From assembly GCF_003063335.1 (NCBI RefSeq), contig NZ_NERX01000009.1, positions 46,093 through 110,092 of the forward strand: a DNA stretch of 64,000 nt, read 5' to 3'. Positions 34,965-44,038 of the stretch are shown one piece after another. The DNA comes from Limnohabitans sp. MMS-10A-192. GTDB lineage: Bacteria; Pseudomonadota; Gammaproteobacteria; Burkholderiales; Burkholderiaceae_C. The number at the start of each line of letters is the position of its first letter. Position 1 is the first letter of the stretch. The notes beneath the pieces were generated by a model. It worked only from the letters and a program-made list of their open reading frames with translations. It made no database searches and was not told the origin of the DNA. The position numbers were made by a program, and so were the translations under genes.

Positions 34965-35496
34965 ATCCACAGCGCACATGGTCTGCGCTGCCGCGCTTGG
35001 CTTCAATGCTTTGACGGTGCAGGCGCAGCATCCAGTAAGTCACGCGGTGCAACATTCGGCACAAGCCGCTCCAAGTTCCGCGCTCACAGTTGCCAGCCGC
35101 ACGGTACTGCCTTTTGATGAAAAAACTTGGGCGCACGCCCTTCAACACGGCCCGCGCCCTGCGGCCTATTTGTTCACCACCTCGTATTGCAGTACTTGCC
35201 CTGCCGCCTTTGCGGTGTTGCACAAGGCGGTGCAGCAACTTAAAAACAAACCCGAATTGAATGCGGTCATGATGGATGTCAACGGCCCACAGGCGCTGCG
35301 CCACGCCACGCATTTCAAAGGCATGACCCAGATGTACGCTTTTGACGGGTTTGAGCCCGCCATCCGGCAAGCGGTGGATCCGGCCTGGCCCAACGTTACC
35401 CCTTATGTGGTGCTGGTGGATGCAAAAGGCCAGACGCAGCGGGTGATCGGTCCGCCTCCCGCCGCGATGCTCAAGCGCTGGTTGGCACCTGCTTGA
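34948..35496 (+). CDS. Periplasmic thioredoxin-like protein
   Basis: 182 residues from the ATG at 34948, inside the end of the propeller gene. Signal peptide (TAHMVCAAALGFNALTVQAQ), then a His-containing linker and a thioredoxin fold with the active-site motif CSTC (TTSYCSTCPAAFAVLHKAV) and cis-Pro segment (WPNVTPYVVLVD). It could maintain the CxCC cysteines of the preceding propeller protein in a reduced state, or bind copper like Sco/TlpA proteins. Role inferred from position. Confidence 0.72.
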   Translation: MTSVFKSTAHMVCAAALGFNALTVQAQHPVSHAVQHSAQAAPSSALTVASRTVLPFDEKTWAHALQHGPRPAAYLFTTSYCSTCPAAFAVLHKAVQQLKNKPELNAVMMDVNGPQALRHATHFKGMTQMYAFDGFEPAIRQAVDPAWPNVTPYVVLVDAKGQTQRVIGPPPAAMLKRWLAPA

Positions 35497-35518
35497 AGTG
35501 CTCTGGCATGATTGAAGG

Positions 35519-36388
35519 ATGACCTTATCGAGCCATTCCTCTGCGTCCTACCAAACCTTTGTAGCCGAACCCTACACCCCCAATATCGGGGCCACGCTCC
35601 ATGGTTTGGACTTGTCGCAGCCATTGAGCGAGTTGGCTCAAACTGAGCTGAGAGCGGCCTTGGCCCGGTACGAGGTGATCTTTTTTCGGGATCAAGTGCT
35701 CACCCCTGCACAGCAGGTGGCGTTCACTCGCACCTTTGGCCAAGTCAATGAGGTCAAGGCCTTTTTCCCCCGCGTGGAAAGTCAACCCGAGATAGAGGTT
35801 GTGGAAAGCACCGCCGAGCGCCCGGCTGCCAACAACAATTGGCATTCCGACATCACCTGGCAGGCCAATCCACCCATTGGCACCAGCCTGTATGCGCAGG
35901 TCATTCCGGCCAGTGGTGGCGACACCGTCTGGGCCAGCATGACCACCGCCTACGAAGGCTTGGCCGCCGACTTCAAAGCCTATCTGGAAACTTTGAGCGC
36001 CATGCACACATGGGAGGTCACCGGCTGGACGGAGTACCTGCTGCGCCAAGATGCCAGCGGCGAGCAGTTGCAAGCCGCTCGCGCCAAATACCCGCCCGTG
36101 ACGCACCCCGTGGTGCGCGTGCACCCCATCACGGGCAAAAAGATTTTGTACGTCAACCCCACCTTCACCACCCACATCCATGGTCTGCCACGTGTGCAAA
36201 GCGACGCGCTCTTGAGCCAGCTGTTTTCGCTGATCACCGCGCCCGAAGTGCAGGCGCGCCTGCGCTGGCAAGCCAACACCCTGGCAGTTTGGGACAACCG
36301 CTCGACCCAGCACTACGCCGTGGCCGACTTTTACCCACAGCACCGCAAATTGCACCGGGTCACATTCACGGCCGACCGCACTTTCTGA
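35519..36388 (+). CDS. TauD/TfdA family Fe(II)/2-oxoglutarate dioxygenase
   Basis: 289 residues. The iron triad is visible: His and Asp in NNWHSDITW (H-x-D) and a distal His in STQHYAVADF, with the 2-oxoglutarate-binding Arg near HRKLHRVTF. The early motif GLDLSQPLSELAQTELRAALARYEVIFFRDQ is classic TauD. Substrates of the family are taurine, other sulfonates or aryloxy acids; which one applies here cannot be told. It lies 22 bp after the thioredoxin-like gene but is probably functionally separate. Confidence 0.87.
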   Translation: MTLSSHSSASYQTFVAEPYTPNIGATLHGLDLSQPLSELAQTELRAALARYEVIFFRDQVLTPAQQVAFTRTFGQVNEVKAFFPRVESQPEIEVVESTAERPAANNNWHSDITWQANPPIGTSLYAQVIPASGGDTVWASMTTAYEGLAADFKAYLETLSAMHTWEVTGWTEYLLRQDASGEQLQAARAKYPPVTHPVVRVHPITGKKILYVNPTFTTHIHGLPRVQSDALLSQLFSLITAPEVQARLRWQANTLAVWDNRSTQHYAVADFYPQHRKLHRVTFTADRTF

Positions 36389-36495
36389 GTCTTATGCGGC
36401 AAAAGCCTGGGGAGGATGTGTCGCGCGTCTTTTCACACGGGGTATTTGAAAGCGTCTTCAGGTAAGCTTTGCAGACCACTTTTCTAGGAACTGCC

Positions 36496-37197
36496 ATGAG
36501 CGAACCTTCTGCCTTCGGCTTTGGTCAATTTGTGCCGGGCTTTGACTTTTTGCAAAACCTGTCCAAAAACGCCGCACAAGCCCAGCCAGCTGCGGCTGCG
36601 GGCATGCCTGGGATGGCCAGCTGGGTAGCGCCCACGCTGAGCGTCGAGGAGATCGACAAGCGCATTCAGGAGCTCAAGTCGGTGTTGTTCTGGCTGGAGC
36701 AAAACACCACCGCGCTCAAGGCCACCATCCAGGCGATGGAGGTGCAGAAGATGACCTTGTCCACGCTGCAGAGCATGAACGTCAACATGGCCGATCTGGC
36801 CAAAGCCTTCACGGCCAAGCCGCCCGTGGCCGAACCTGCACCGACTGCGCCACCAGTGCCCGAAGCTGCTGTGCAAGAGCCCGCGCCCGAGGTGGCTCAA
36901 GACAAGGCCGCGGACAAGTCTTCCGAAAAGTCTTCGGCCAAACCCGCCGTGGACCCGATGCAGTGGTGGGGCGCCTTGACCCAACAGTTCCAAGACATCG
37001 CCGCCGCTGCTGTGAAGGACGTGGCCGCCGAGGCCATGAAGACCGGCATGACGCCCAAAGGTGCCAGCACTTCAGCGGCCAGCAAAAAGTCAGCCGCGGC
37101 TAAAAAAGCACCCGCCAAGAAAGCTGCCAGCGCCAAAACCAAACCGGTCGCCCAATCTGCGTCCCGCAAGGTGGCTCCCAAGCGCTCAAGCTCATGA
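36496..37197 (+). CDS. phaM: PHB granule-associated protein PhaM
   Basis: 233 residues starting MSEPSAFGFGQFVPGFDFLQNL, the PhaM signature. A central helical segment (about 50-105, LSVEEIDKRIQELKSVLFWLEQNTTALKATIQAMEVQKMTL) is followed by a Pro/Ala/Glu linker and a Lys/Ala/Ser-rich tail (about 195-233, AAAKKAPAKKAASAK) resembling histone H1, used to tether polyhydroxybutyrate granules to DNA. PhaM also activates the synthase PhaC. The stop overlaps the FIST gene start. Confidence 0.88.
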   Translation: MSEPSAFGFGQFVPGFDFLQNLSKNAAQAQPAAAAGMPGMASWVAPTLSVEEIDKRIQELKSVLFWLEQNTTALKATIQAMEVQKMTLSTLQSMNVNMADLAKAFTAKPPVAEPAPTAPPVPEAAVQEPAPEVAQDKAADKSSEKSSAKPAVDPMQWWGALTQQFQDIAAAAVKDVAAEAMKTGMTPKGASTSAASKKSAAAKKAPAKKAASAKTKPVAQSASRKVAPKRSSS

Positions 37198-38435
37198 AGC
37201 TCTTCCCTTACGGCCACGCCACCCACCCGCAGTGGCGCATGGCCGCAGGCCTGGTGCTGGCCCAGTTGCGGGCGCAACTGACCTTGCCCGACTATGCGCC
37301 CGAGCCTCGGCTGGCGCTGGTCTACATCACCGATCACTACGCCCACGAAGCGCAAGCGCTGCTGGACCATTTGCGCCAGGAGTTGCCCGAAGTCACCGAT
37401 TGGGCTGGCACCGTGGGTGTGGGCATCGCGGTCAACAACGCCGAATACTTTGACGAACCGGCGCTGGCTGTGATGCTGTGCAACGTGCCGCCAGCGCACT
37501 ACCGGGTGTTTTCGGGTGTATCGCCTTTGCCCGCTCAGTGGGCCGATGCCGCGCTGGTGCATGCCGACCCGGCCACGCCCGATCTGGCCGAGCTGATTGC
37601 AGAGATGGCTGGGCGCACCCAGCAGGGGTATTTGTTTGGTGGCTTGACCTCCAGCCGCACCCGCAGTGTGCAGTTCGCCATCAGCGCCGACCAACCGCAA
37701 AGCTTGGCGGCTGGGGGTGTCTTTGAAGGCGGGCTCAGCGGCGTGGCTTTTTCATCGCAGGTGGGTTTGTTGTCTCGCGTGACGCAAGGCTGCCAGCCTG
37801 TGGCACCAGAGCGTGAGATCACCGAGGCCGACAAGCATGTGGTGCTCAAGCTCAATGGCGAAGCTGCACTCGATGTGATGCTGGATGACCTGAAGATCAG
37901 CCTGAGTGAGCCGCAAAAAGCCATCCCCGTGGTGCGGGCCACCTTGGTGGGCCTCAGTCCTGCAGGGCAGGCGGGCGTGGGCCGTGCGGGCAACCTGGGC
38001 AGTGATGTGCTGGTGCGCCACATCGTGGGTTTGGACCCGATGCGCCAGGGCGTGGCGGTGGCCGAACATCTGGAGCCCGGCATGAGCCTGACGTTTTGCA
38101 AGCGCGATGTGCACGCAGCCCGTGCCGATCTGGTGCGGGTGTGCGCCGAAATCCGTGAAGAACTCGAACCCGAGATGCTCTCCATCGAAGCCATCAACGG
38201 ACTCAGCGATGACCCGGTGGCCACCCTGCCCCAAGCAGGCAAGCGCATCGCAGGCGCGGTGTACGTCAGTTGCACCGGTCGCGGTGGGCCCCACTTTGGT
38301 GGCCCCAGCGCCGAGATGCAAATCATCCGCCATGCGCTGGGTGATGTGCCGCTGGTGGGCTTCTTTGCCGCTGGCGAGATCGCGCGACACCACCTGTATG
38401 GCTACACCGGGGTGTTGACGGTTTTCACTGAATAA
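37194..38435 (+). CDS. FIST domain protein (FIST-N plus FIST-C)
   Basis: 413 residues. A FIST N-terminal domain (GHATHPQWRMAAGLVLAQL ... GGLTSSRTRSVQFA) is followed by the FIST C-terminal domain (KLNGEAALDVMLDDL ... GRGGPHFGGPSAEMQIIRHALGDVPLVGFFAAGEIA). FIST proteins are small-molecule sensors, thought to bind amino-acid-like ligands. There is no attached output domain, so it must act with another protein. Its ATG overlaps the phaM stop (ATGA), coupling the two genes. Confidence 0.88.
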   Translation: MKLFPYGHATHPQWRMAAGLVLAQLRAQLTLPDYAPEPRLALVYITDHYAHEAQALLDHLRQELPEVTDWAGTVGVGIAVNNAEYFDEPALAVMLCNVPPAHYRVFSGVSPLPAQWADAALVHADPATPDLAELIAEMAGRTQQGYLFGGLTSSRTRSVQFAISADQPQSLAAGGVFEGGLSGVAFSSQVGLLSRVTQGCQPVAPEREITEADKHVVLKLNGEAALDVMLDDLKISLSEPQKAIPVVRATLVGLSPAGQAGVGRAGNLGSDVLVRHIVGLDPMRQGVAVAEHLEPGMSLTFCKRDVHAARADLVRVCAEIREELEPEMLSIEAINGLSDDPVATLPQAGKRIAGAVYVSCTGRGGPHFGGPSAEMQIIRHALGDVPLVGFFAAGEIARHHLYGYTGVLTVFTE

Positions 38436-38444
38436 TTATTTTCA
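38429..38444. promoter_or_regulatory. Fur-box-like palindrome upstream of bor genes
   Basis: TGAATAATTATTTTCA approximates the core of the Fur box (TGATAATNATTATCA). It is at the start of an AT-rich island, 78 bp upstream of the first Bor gene, and overlaps the FIST stop codon. The match is imperfect, so iron control is only a suggestion. Confidence 0.3.
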
Positions 38445-38522
38445 ATCTAAAAAAATGAATACCTAAGAATGATAAATTCAGGCGCTGTGAATTTAATCAC
38501 ACTACTCTGAATAGGATCATTG

Positions 38523-38810
38523 ATGAAAAAACTAGCAGTACTGGCGTTTGCGCTGGCATTGGGTGGATGTGCCACCCAGCGTTTCGATGTTCAAAGCACA
38601 GGCGCCCAGACGCCCGCTTATGACGAAGCCCAAACATTTTTTGTGGGTGGCATTGGCCAAAGCCAAGAAGTGGATGCAGCCAAAGTGTGTGGTGGCGTCA
38701 AAAATGTTCAGCGCGTTGAAACGCAATTGACACCCGGCAACGTCGGCTTGGGCTTGTTGACCATGGGCATTTATTCACCGCGTCAAATTCGCGTTTATTG
38801 CACACGCTAA
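38523..38810 (+). CDS. Bor/Iss family lipoprotein (1)
   Basis: 95 residues. Lipoprotein signal with lipobox LGGC (Cys16). The body TFFVGGIGQSQEVDAAKVCGGVKNVQRVETQ and GIYSPRQIRVYCTR matches phage-lambda Bor / E. coli Iss, outer-membrane lipoproteins linked to serum resistance in pathogens. In a freshwater-type bacterium the role is probably different. Shine-Dalgarno AGGA; AT-rich promoter region. A second paralogue follows after 12 bp. Confidence 0.85.
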   Translation: MKKLAVLAFALALGGCATQRFDVQSTGAQTPAYDEAQTFFVGGIGQSQEVDAAKVCGGVKNVQRVETQLTPGNVGLGLLTMGIYSPRQIRVYCTR

Positions 38811-38822
38811 GCAGGAGTCAGC

Positions 38823-39110
38823 ATGAAAAAAACAATCATTTCCTTGTTGGCCGTTGCCGCTTTGAGCGGATGCACCACACAGACCGCGTTGATCAATGGC
38901 CACGACGGTGCACTCGCCAAAGAAGACATGCAAACCTTCTTTGTGGGGGGCTTGGGACAAGCGCAATCCATGAACGCTTCGGAAGTTTGCGGGGGCATCG
39001 ACAAAGTTGCCAAAGTCGAGCGCACCAGCTCACCTTTGAATGTGCTGCTGAACTTCCTGACTCAAGGTATTTATTCGCCGCAGGATGCCAAGGTGTACTG
39101 CCGCAAATGA
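38823..39110 (+). CDS. Bor/Iss family lipoprotein (2)
   Basis: 95 residues, the same length as the upstream paralogue. Lipobox LSGC, then TFFVGGLGQAQSMNASEVCGGIDKVAKVERT and TQGIYSPQDAKVYCRK. The two proteins are clearly homologous but diverged, so the tandem duplication is old. Both keep the two Bor cysteines (VCGG and VYC). Followed by a strong terminator. Confidence 0.83.
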   Translation: MKKTIISLLAVAALSGCTTQTALINGHDGALAKEDMQTFFVGGLGQAQSMNASEVCGGIDKVAKVERTSSPLNVLLNFLTQGIYSPQDAKVYCRK

Positions 39111-39141
39111 TTCACCGGCTCAGCGAGAGCCCTTGTGATGG

Positions 39142-39167
39142 ATCGGACCTTCGGGTCCGATTTTTTT
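39142..39167 (+). terminator. Rho-independent terminator after the bor pair
   Basis: ATCGGACC (39142-39149), loop TTCG, GGTCCGAT (39154-39161), followed by a run of seven T. Strong intrinsic terminator for the plus strand. Confidence 0.93.
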
Positions 39168-39210
39168 GGCGCGATCGTGTGATGCGGGCTAAAGCCTTCG
39201 ATCTGAACGG

Positions 39211-40514
<1,304 letters not shown>

Positions 40515-40527
40515 TCACTGGTGCTTG

Positions 40528-42960
40528 TCAGTTGGGCGAAATACCCAATGCTTTCACGGTTTCCAGGTTGAGGAAGCCATCGACAGGCAAGCTTTTCGCT
40601 TTCTGATAGGCATTCACTGCTTTCATGGTGTTTGCGCGGATCAGACCATCGATGCGACCGGGGTTGTAGCCAGCAGCCTGCAGCGCGCGTTGGATTTCCA
40701 TGATCTTGGCTGGCGTTGCATTGGTCTCGCACAAAACGGCTCGGCGTTCAATGCGTGCGTCCGCGACTTTGACTTGGTATTGCAGATCTTCGTATTGAGC
40801 GGGGACCTTGATTTCACGCACGCTGGGCGCTGCATCGACAACTTGGCGCGTGACAGTCTTGTAGACCGCAGGCACCACTTCTTCGCGCACGCTGGCAGGG
40901 CGGTCAATGACGCGGCGTGGCACCTGCTGTGTGACCGCGGGCACCGGAATTTTCCGTACGGAAGCGGGGGTGTCAATCACTTGACGGTCCACAGTGCGGT
41001 ATTCCGCAGGCACCGTTACTTCTCGTGTTGACTCGGCCGTTTCAAGCACTTGCTTGGAGATGGTGCTGTAGACCGCTGGTGTCAAAAGCACTTCTTCGGT
41101 TTTGGCGGGGCTGACTTCGACACGTGACTTGATGACCTTGCTGGTTCCGGGAACTTCGATGGTTCGGACGGTGGCGGGTTGGTCAAGGACTTGACGCGAA
41201 ACATTGACGTATTGCGCAGGCGTTCGCACTTCACGCACATAAGCTTCTTCACCGGACGCGGCGCCTGCCGACTTACCCGCAGTGGTGCGTTGCAAAGTTG
41301 CTGCACGTAAAACGCGGTCACCAGTGGGTGTGGCGATGATGTCGCCATTGTCATCAAATCGATAGCCTTGCATTTTCAGCATGTCCACATCGATCACTCT
41401 GCGTGTGACCGTCTGTGTTTGACCTGGAATGGCGATTTCCTTGCGCCCCGCTTCACGATCGACCACGCGGCGTGTCACAGTGGTGTACTGGGCTGGGACA
41501 TCAATTTCTTTGGTCACTGCCGCAGTTTTCAGTACCTGACGGCTGATGGTTTCGTACTGTGCTGGCACTTCTACCAAGCACAGTACATCATCGTCCAGGT
41601 TGGTGTTGTCGCCGGTGATCACACGCGTTTCCAGCAATCCCTTGCTGCTGTCGGCAACAGCGGAGATGGTTCTTTGGCCCGCCTCCGATGATTTGTAATC
41701 GGTGCCCACTGCAAAACCTTTCAGGGGTTTCACATCCAGAGCGACACCAATCCATGCACGGCCCCGCTTCCACTCTTTATGTGCATCTGCAATCTTGACG
41801 CGCTCGGTCACAGTTTCAAAGACGGGCTCGGTGGTCACAAGGCGTTTGCCCGCAGGTTTGATTTCGACTTGCTCCGTGACAGTTTTGTAGGTGGCAGGCG
41901 TGACTTCGAATCGGCTGCTCTGGGCGCGCAGAACCACTTCCTCCCGAAGTGTTTTTGTGGGCAAAGCCAAGGGGACATAGGCCACACCTTCAGGCTTGAT
42001 CATCACTTTTTCTGAGACTGTCTTGAACGTGGCAGGCACCGTTTCTGCGCGGGTTGTGGCCAGGCGATCGTCCACTGTTTCTTCGCGGTCTTCGTACTGT
42101 GCAGGGATGACCTTGAGCATTTTTCGCTCTGGGGTGACGAGCACCTTTTCCGTCACGGTTTTGTACGTGGCAGGAACCACTTCGAGGCGCTTGCTTTCAG
42201 GTTTGACCATGAGGCGTTCGCTGACCGTTTTGTAAGTCGCCGGTACAGGCTCTTCTCGCTCTGATGCGGGCTGCACTACCACCGTTTCTTGCACCGTTTT
42301 GTAGGTTGCGGGCACAGAAATCTGTTTTTTGATTTCAGGTGTCAGCATGACCTGCTCGGTCACTGTTTTGTACGTGGCCGGAATAACCTCCATCCTGGAG
42401 GTTTCTGCAATCTTCACCACACGCTCAGTTTTAGGCTCAAATTTGGCCGGAATTTGCACCGAGGCAAAACACTCTGAGGCTACCTGTGCATTCACAGGTG
42501 TGCCCAATGGGCGAGGGAAAGCCCCGCTGAAATTGTTATCGCACTGCAGCATGCTGGCGCGCACCAATTTTCCGGTGCTGTCAAAGTAGGCGTTGACCGG
42601 CATGTTGGGAGAGAACGGAACGAACTTGCCGACCAACTTGGCACTGACGCCGTCGCGTTCATGGGCTCTGTGGGTGCCCACGTCGCAAGATCCTTTGGTG
42701 TAGTCCGCGACCGTCAGGGCCTTGAGTTCCATGGCGCGAACGTCGACTTCACCAGCACGTTTGAGAGGTGCATGTGTGGTGTACGGTTGGTAAAACTTGG
42801 CATCCCCGGACTCGATGGCCGCCACACACTCAGCCAAAGTGTCATAACCCACGTTGCCGTTGCCATCGTGGTGGGTGGCTGCAGTGGCTTGCATGGCGCA
42901 CAGGCTGATCAAGCTCAATCCCCAGCCCATAAGCAAGGGGTTCTGTCGTTTGGAAATCAT
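40528..42960 (-). CDS. Periplasmic 23-residue-repeat protein with C-terminal peptidoglycan-binding domain
   Basis: 810 residues from the ATG at 42960. Signal peptide (GWGLSLISLCAMQATAA). Residues about 170-740 are built from about 19 imperfect repeats of consensus (V/I)PATYKTVTExVxVxPexxrxE. The first seven start at residues 170, 193, 216, 239, 262, 285 and 308, exactly 23 apart. A non-repeat insertion containing a WKRGRAWIGVAL segment lies in the middle. The C-terminus (about 755-810, EIQRALQAAGYNPGRIDGLI ... VNAYQKAKSLPVDGFLNLETVKALGI) is a PG_binding_1 domain. Probably a cell-wall-attached structural or adhesive protein; function unknown. Its upstream region is AT-rich, with a -10-like TATTAT (minus strand) at 42993-42998. 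Confidence 0.8.
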   Translation of the reverse strand: MISKRQNPLLMGWGLSLISLCAMQATAATHHDGNGNVGYDTLAECVAAIESGDAKFYQPYTTHAPLKRAGEVDVRAMELKALTVADYTKGSCDVGTHRAHERDGVSAKLVGKFVPFSPNMPVNAYFDSTGKLVRASMLQCDNNFSGAFPRPLGTPVNAQVASECFASVQIPAKFEPKTERVVKIAETSRMEVIPATYKTVTEQVMLTPEIKKQISVPATYKTVQETVVVQPASEREEPVPATYKTVSERLMVKPESKRLEVVPATYKTVTEKVLVTPERKMLKVIPAQYEDREETVDDRLATTRAETVPATFKTVSEKVMIKPEGVAYVPLALPTKTLREEVVLRAQSSRFEVTPATYKTVTEQVEIKPAGKRLVTTEPVFETVTERVKIADAHKEWKRGRAWIGVALDVKPLKGFAVGTDYKSSEAGQRTISAVADSSKGLLETRVITGDNTNLDDDVLCLVEVPAQYETISRQVLKTAAVTKEIDVPAQYTTVTRRVVDREAGRKEIAIPGQTQTVTRRVIDVDMLKMQGYRFDDNGDIIATPTGDRVLRAATLQRTTAGKSAGAASGEEAYVREVRTPAQYVNVSRQVLDQPATVRTIEVPGTSKVIKSRVEVSPAKTEEVLLTPAVYSTISKQVLETAESTREVTVPAEYRTVDRQVIDTPASVRKIPVPAVTQQVPRRVIDRPASVREEVVPAVYKTVTRQVVDAAPSVREIKVPAQYEDLQYQVKVADARIERRAVLCETNATPAKIMEIQRALQAAGYNPGRIDGLIRANTMKAVNAYQKAKSLPVDGFLNLETVKALGISPN

Positions 42961-43099
42961 GGTTGAGTTCTTCCTTGTTACAAAAGAAAAACATAATAGT
43001 AAACAAACTGCTAACAAAGTAATAATTAGCGTAATAAATGTATTTTTTTGTACAGCGGCTGCATCATTAGGTCTTGTGGGGTAGACCCAAGCCCAGCGC

Positions 43100-43268
43100 T
43101 CAAGCGCTTTGAGTTGTTGCGGGGTGAGCGCTGTCGCCAAAGAGCTGGGTCAACTGACCCCGCAGCCACTGGTGCCCTGGATCTTTGTGCAAGTGTGCGT
43201 GCCAGAACTGGTGGATGACGCTGCCGTCCACCGCCAGCGGCAGTGGCCGCGTCGTCAAAGTAAAGGGG
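43100..43268 (-). pseudogene. C-terminal remnant of a LysR-type regulator
   Basis: The minus frame ending at the TGA 43100-43102 reads [20 protein letters not shown], then [21 protein letters not shown], the typical LysR effector-domain end (xWHxRxxxDPxHxWLRxxL). The DNA-binding domain and most of the effector domain are missing. Upstream of about 43268 the same frame is antisense to the NagH-like fragment. Probably the old divergent regulator of the adjoining dioxygenase operon. Confidence 0.7.
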
Positions 43269-43270
43269 CC

Positions 43271-43531
43271 TGTCACGCGCTGTACCACGACCCCTATTAC
43301 CAGCGGCATGTGGTGGGTGCGCCCATCGTGCGGCGGGTCGAAGATGGGCGCATTCACGCAGAAGCCAATTACGCGGTGTTCCGCACCAAGCTCGACAAGG
43401 AAAGCACCGTGTTCAATGTGGGCCGTTACATCGACACCATCGTGCACACGCCCGAAGGCTTCAAGTTCGCCGAGCGCCTGTGCGTGTACGACAGCGAAAT
43501 GATCCCCAACTCCATCATTTATCCAATTTGA
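43271..43531 (+). pseudogene. C-terminal remnant of aromatic-ring hydroxylase small subunit (NagH-like)
   Basis: From about 43271 the plus frame reads [18 protein letters not shown], continues through [20 protein letters not shown] and [13 protein letters not shown] to a stop at 43531, very close to the end of salicylate-5-hydroxylase small subunits (recalled Nag[34 protein letters not shown]). Only about half of the normal length (roughly 160) is present, and there is no start codon in homologous sequence. It is fused head-on to the LysR remnant. Confidence 0.75.
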
Positions 43532-43608
43532 GCCAACAAGATAGACGCATCGATCACCCTCCCTGTGTCTTTGCCACCTTTGATGCGTCTTTCACCTTCT
43601 ACGCCTCC

Positions 43609-43678
43609 GTCACCCCGGGCTTGACCCGGGGGCCATCTTCAACAGGCGTGGATCCCGGCTCGGAGGCCGGGATGATAG
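43609..43678. repeat. REP-like palindromic element
   Basis: Two GC-rich palindromes, CCCCGGGCTTGACCCGGGG (43613-43631) and ATCCCGGC...GCCGGGAT (about 43652-43673), in the 180-bp gap between the NagH remnant and the Rieske gene. The same motifs recur at 56359-56523, so this is a dispersed repeat family. Confidence 0.75.
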
Positions 43679-43711
43679 AGAAGACCAACATTCGACGAAC
43701 GAGCACAAAAC

Positions 43712-44038
43712 ATGACCAACACAGCAATGAGCAACTGGATTGACGTGGCCGCCGAGGCCGATTTGTTTGAGGGCGCAGGCATCGCCGTGGCCCCCGAGGG
43801 ACAAGACATTGCCCTCTTCAGCGTGGACGGCGAAGTCTTCGCCATCAACAACCTGTGCAGTCACGGCAATGCCAAGTTGTGCGATGGCTTTGTCGAAGGC
43901 CACCATGTGGAGTGCCCGTTTCACCAGGCGCAGTTCAGCCTGCGCGATGGTTCAGTGGCCTGCGGCCCGGCGACCGAGCCGGCCAAAACCTGGCCGGTCA
44001 AGATCGAAGGCGGGCGGGTGTTTCTTCAGCTGGCTTGA
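43712..44038 (+). CDS. Rieske [2Fe-2S] ferredoxin of a ring-hydroxylating dioxygenase (orphan)
   Basis: 108 residues. Rieske motifs [12 protein letters not shown] and CPFHQAQF supply the two Cys and two His ligands; the order and spacing fit the ferredoxin component (NagAb/NdoA type) of multicomponent dioxygenases. Intact start and stop. In nag-type operons this gene follows the small oxygenase subunit, exactly as the fragment upstream does here, but the oxygenase and reductase genes are gone. It may be a relic or may serve another oxygenase. Overlaps convergent queA by 13 bases. Confidence 0.85.
   Translation: MTNTAMSNWIDVAAEADLFEGAGIAVAPEGQDIALFSVDGEVFAINNLCSHGNAKLCDGFVEGHHVECPFHQAQFSLRDGSVACGPATEPAKTWPVKIEGGRVFLQLA

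Noticed and set aside
21928..35496. Methanobactin biosynthesis locus.
   Set aside because: MbnP/MbnH are present but no mbnA precursor, mbnB or mbnC gene is seen; PCu(A)C proteins and TonB receptors alone do not indicate methanobactin production.
43109..43262. Plus-strand reading frame upstream of the NagH remnant, which could extend it into a 140-residue protein.
   Set aside because: The added N-terminal residues do not resemble the dioxygenase small subunit, whereas the opposite strand reads as a LysR C-terminus. It is better explained as a deletion junction.
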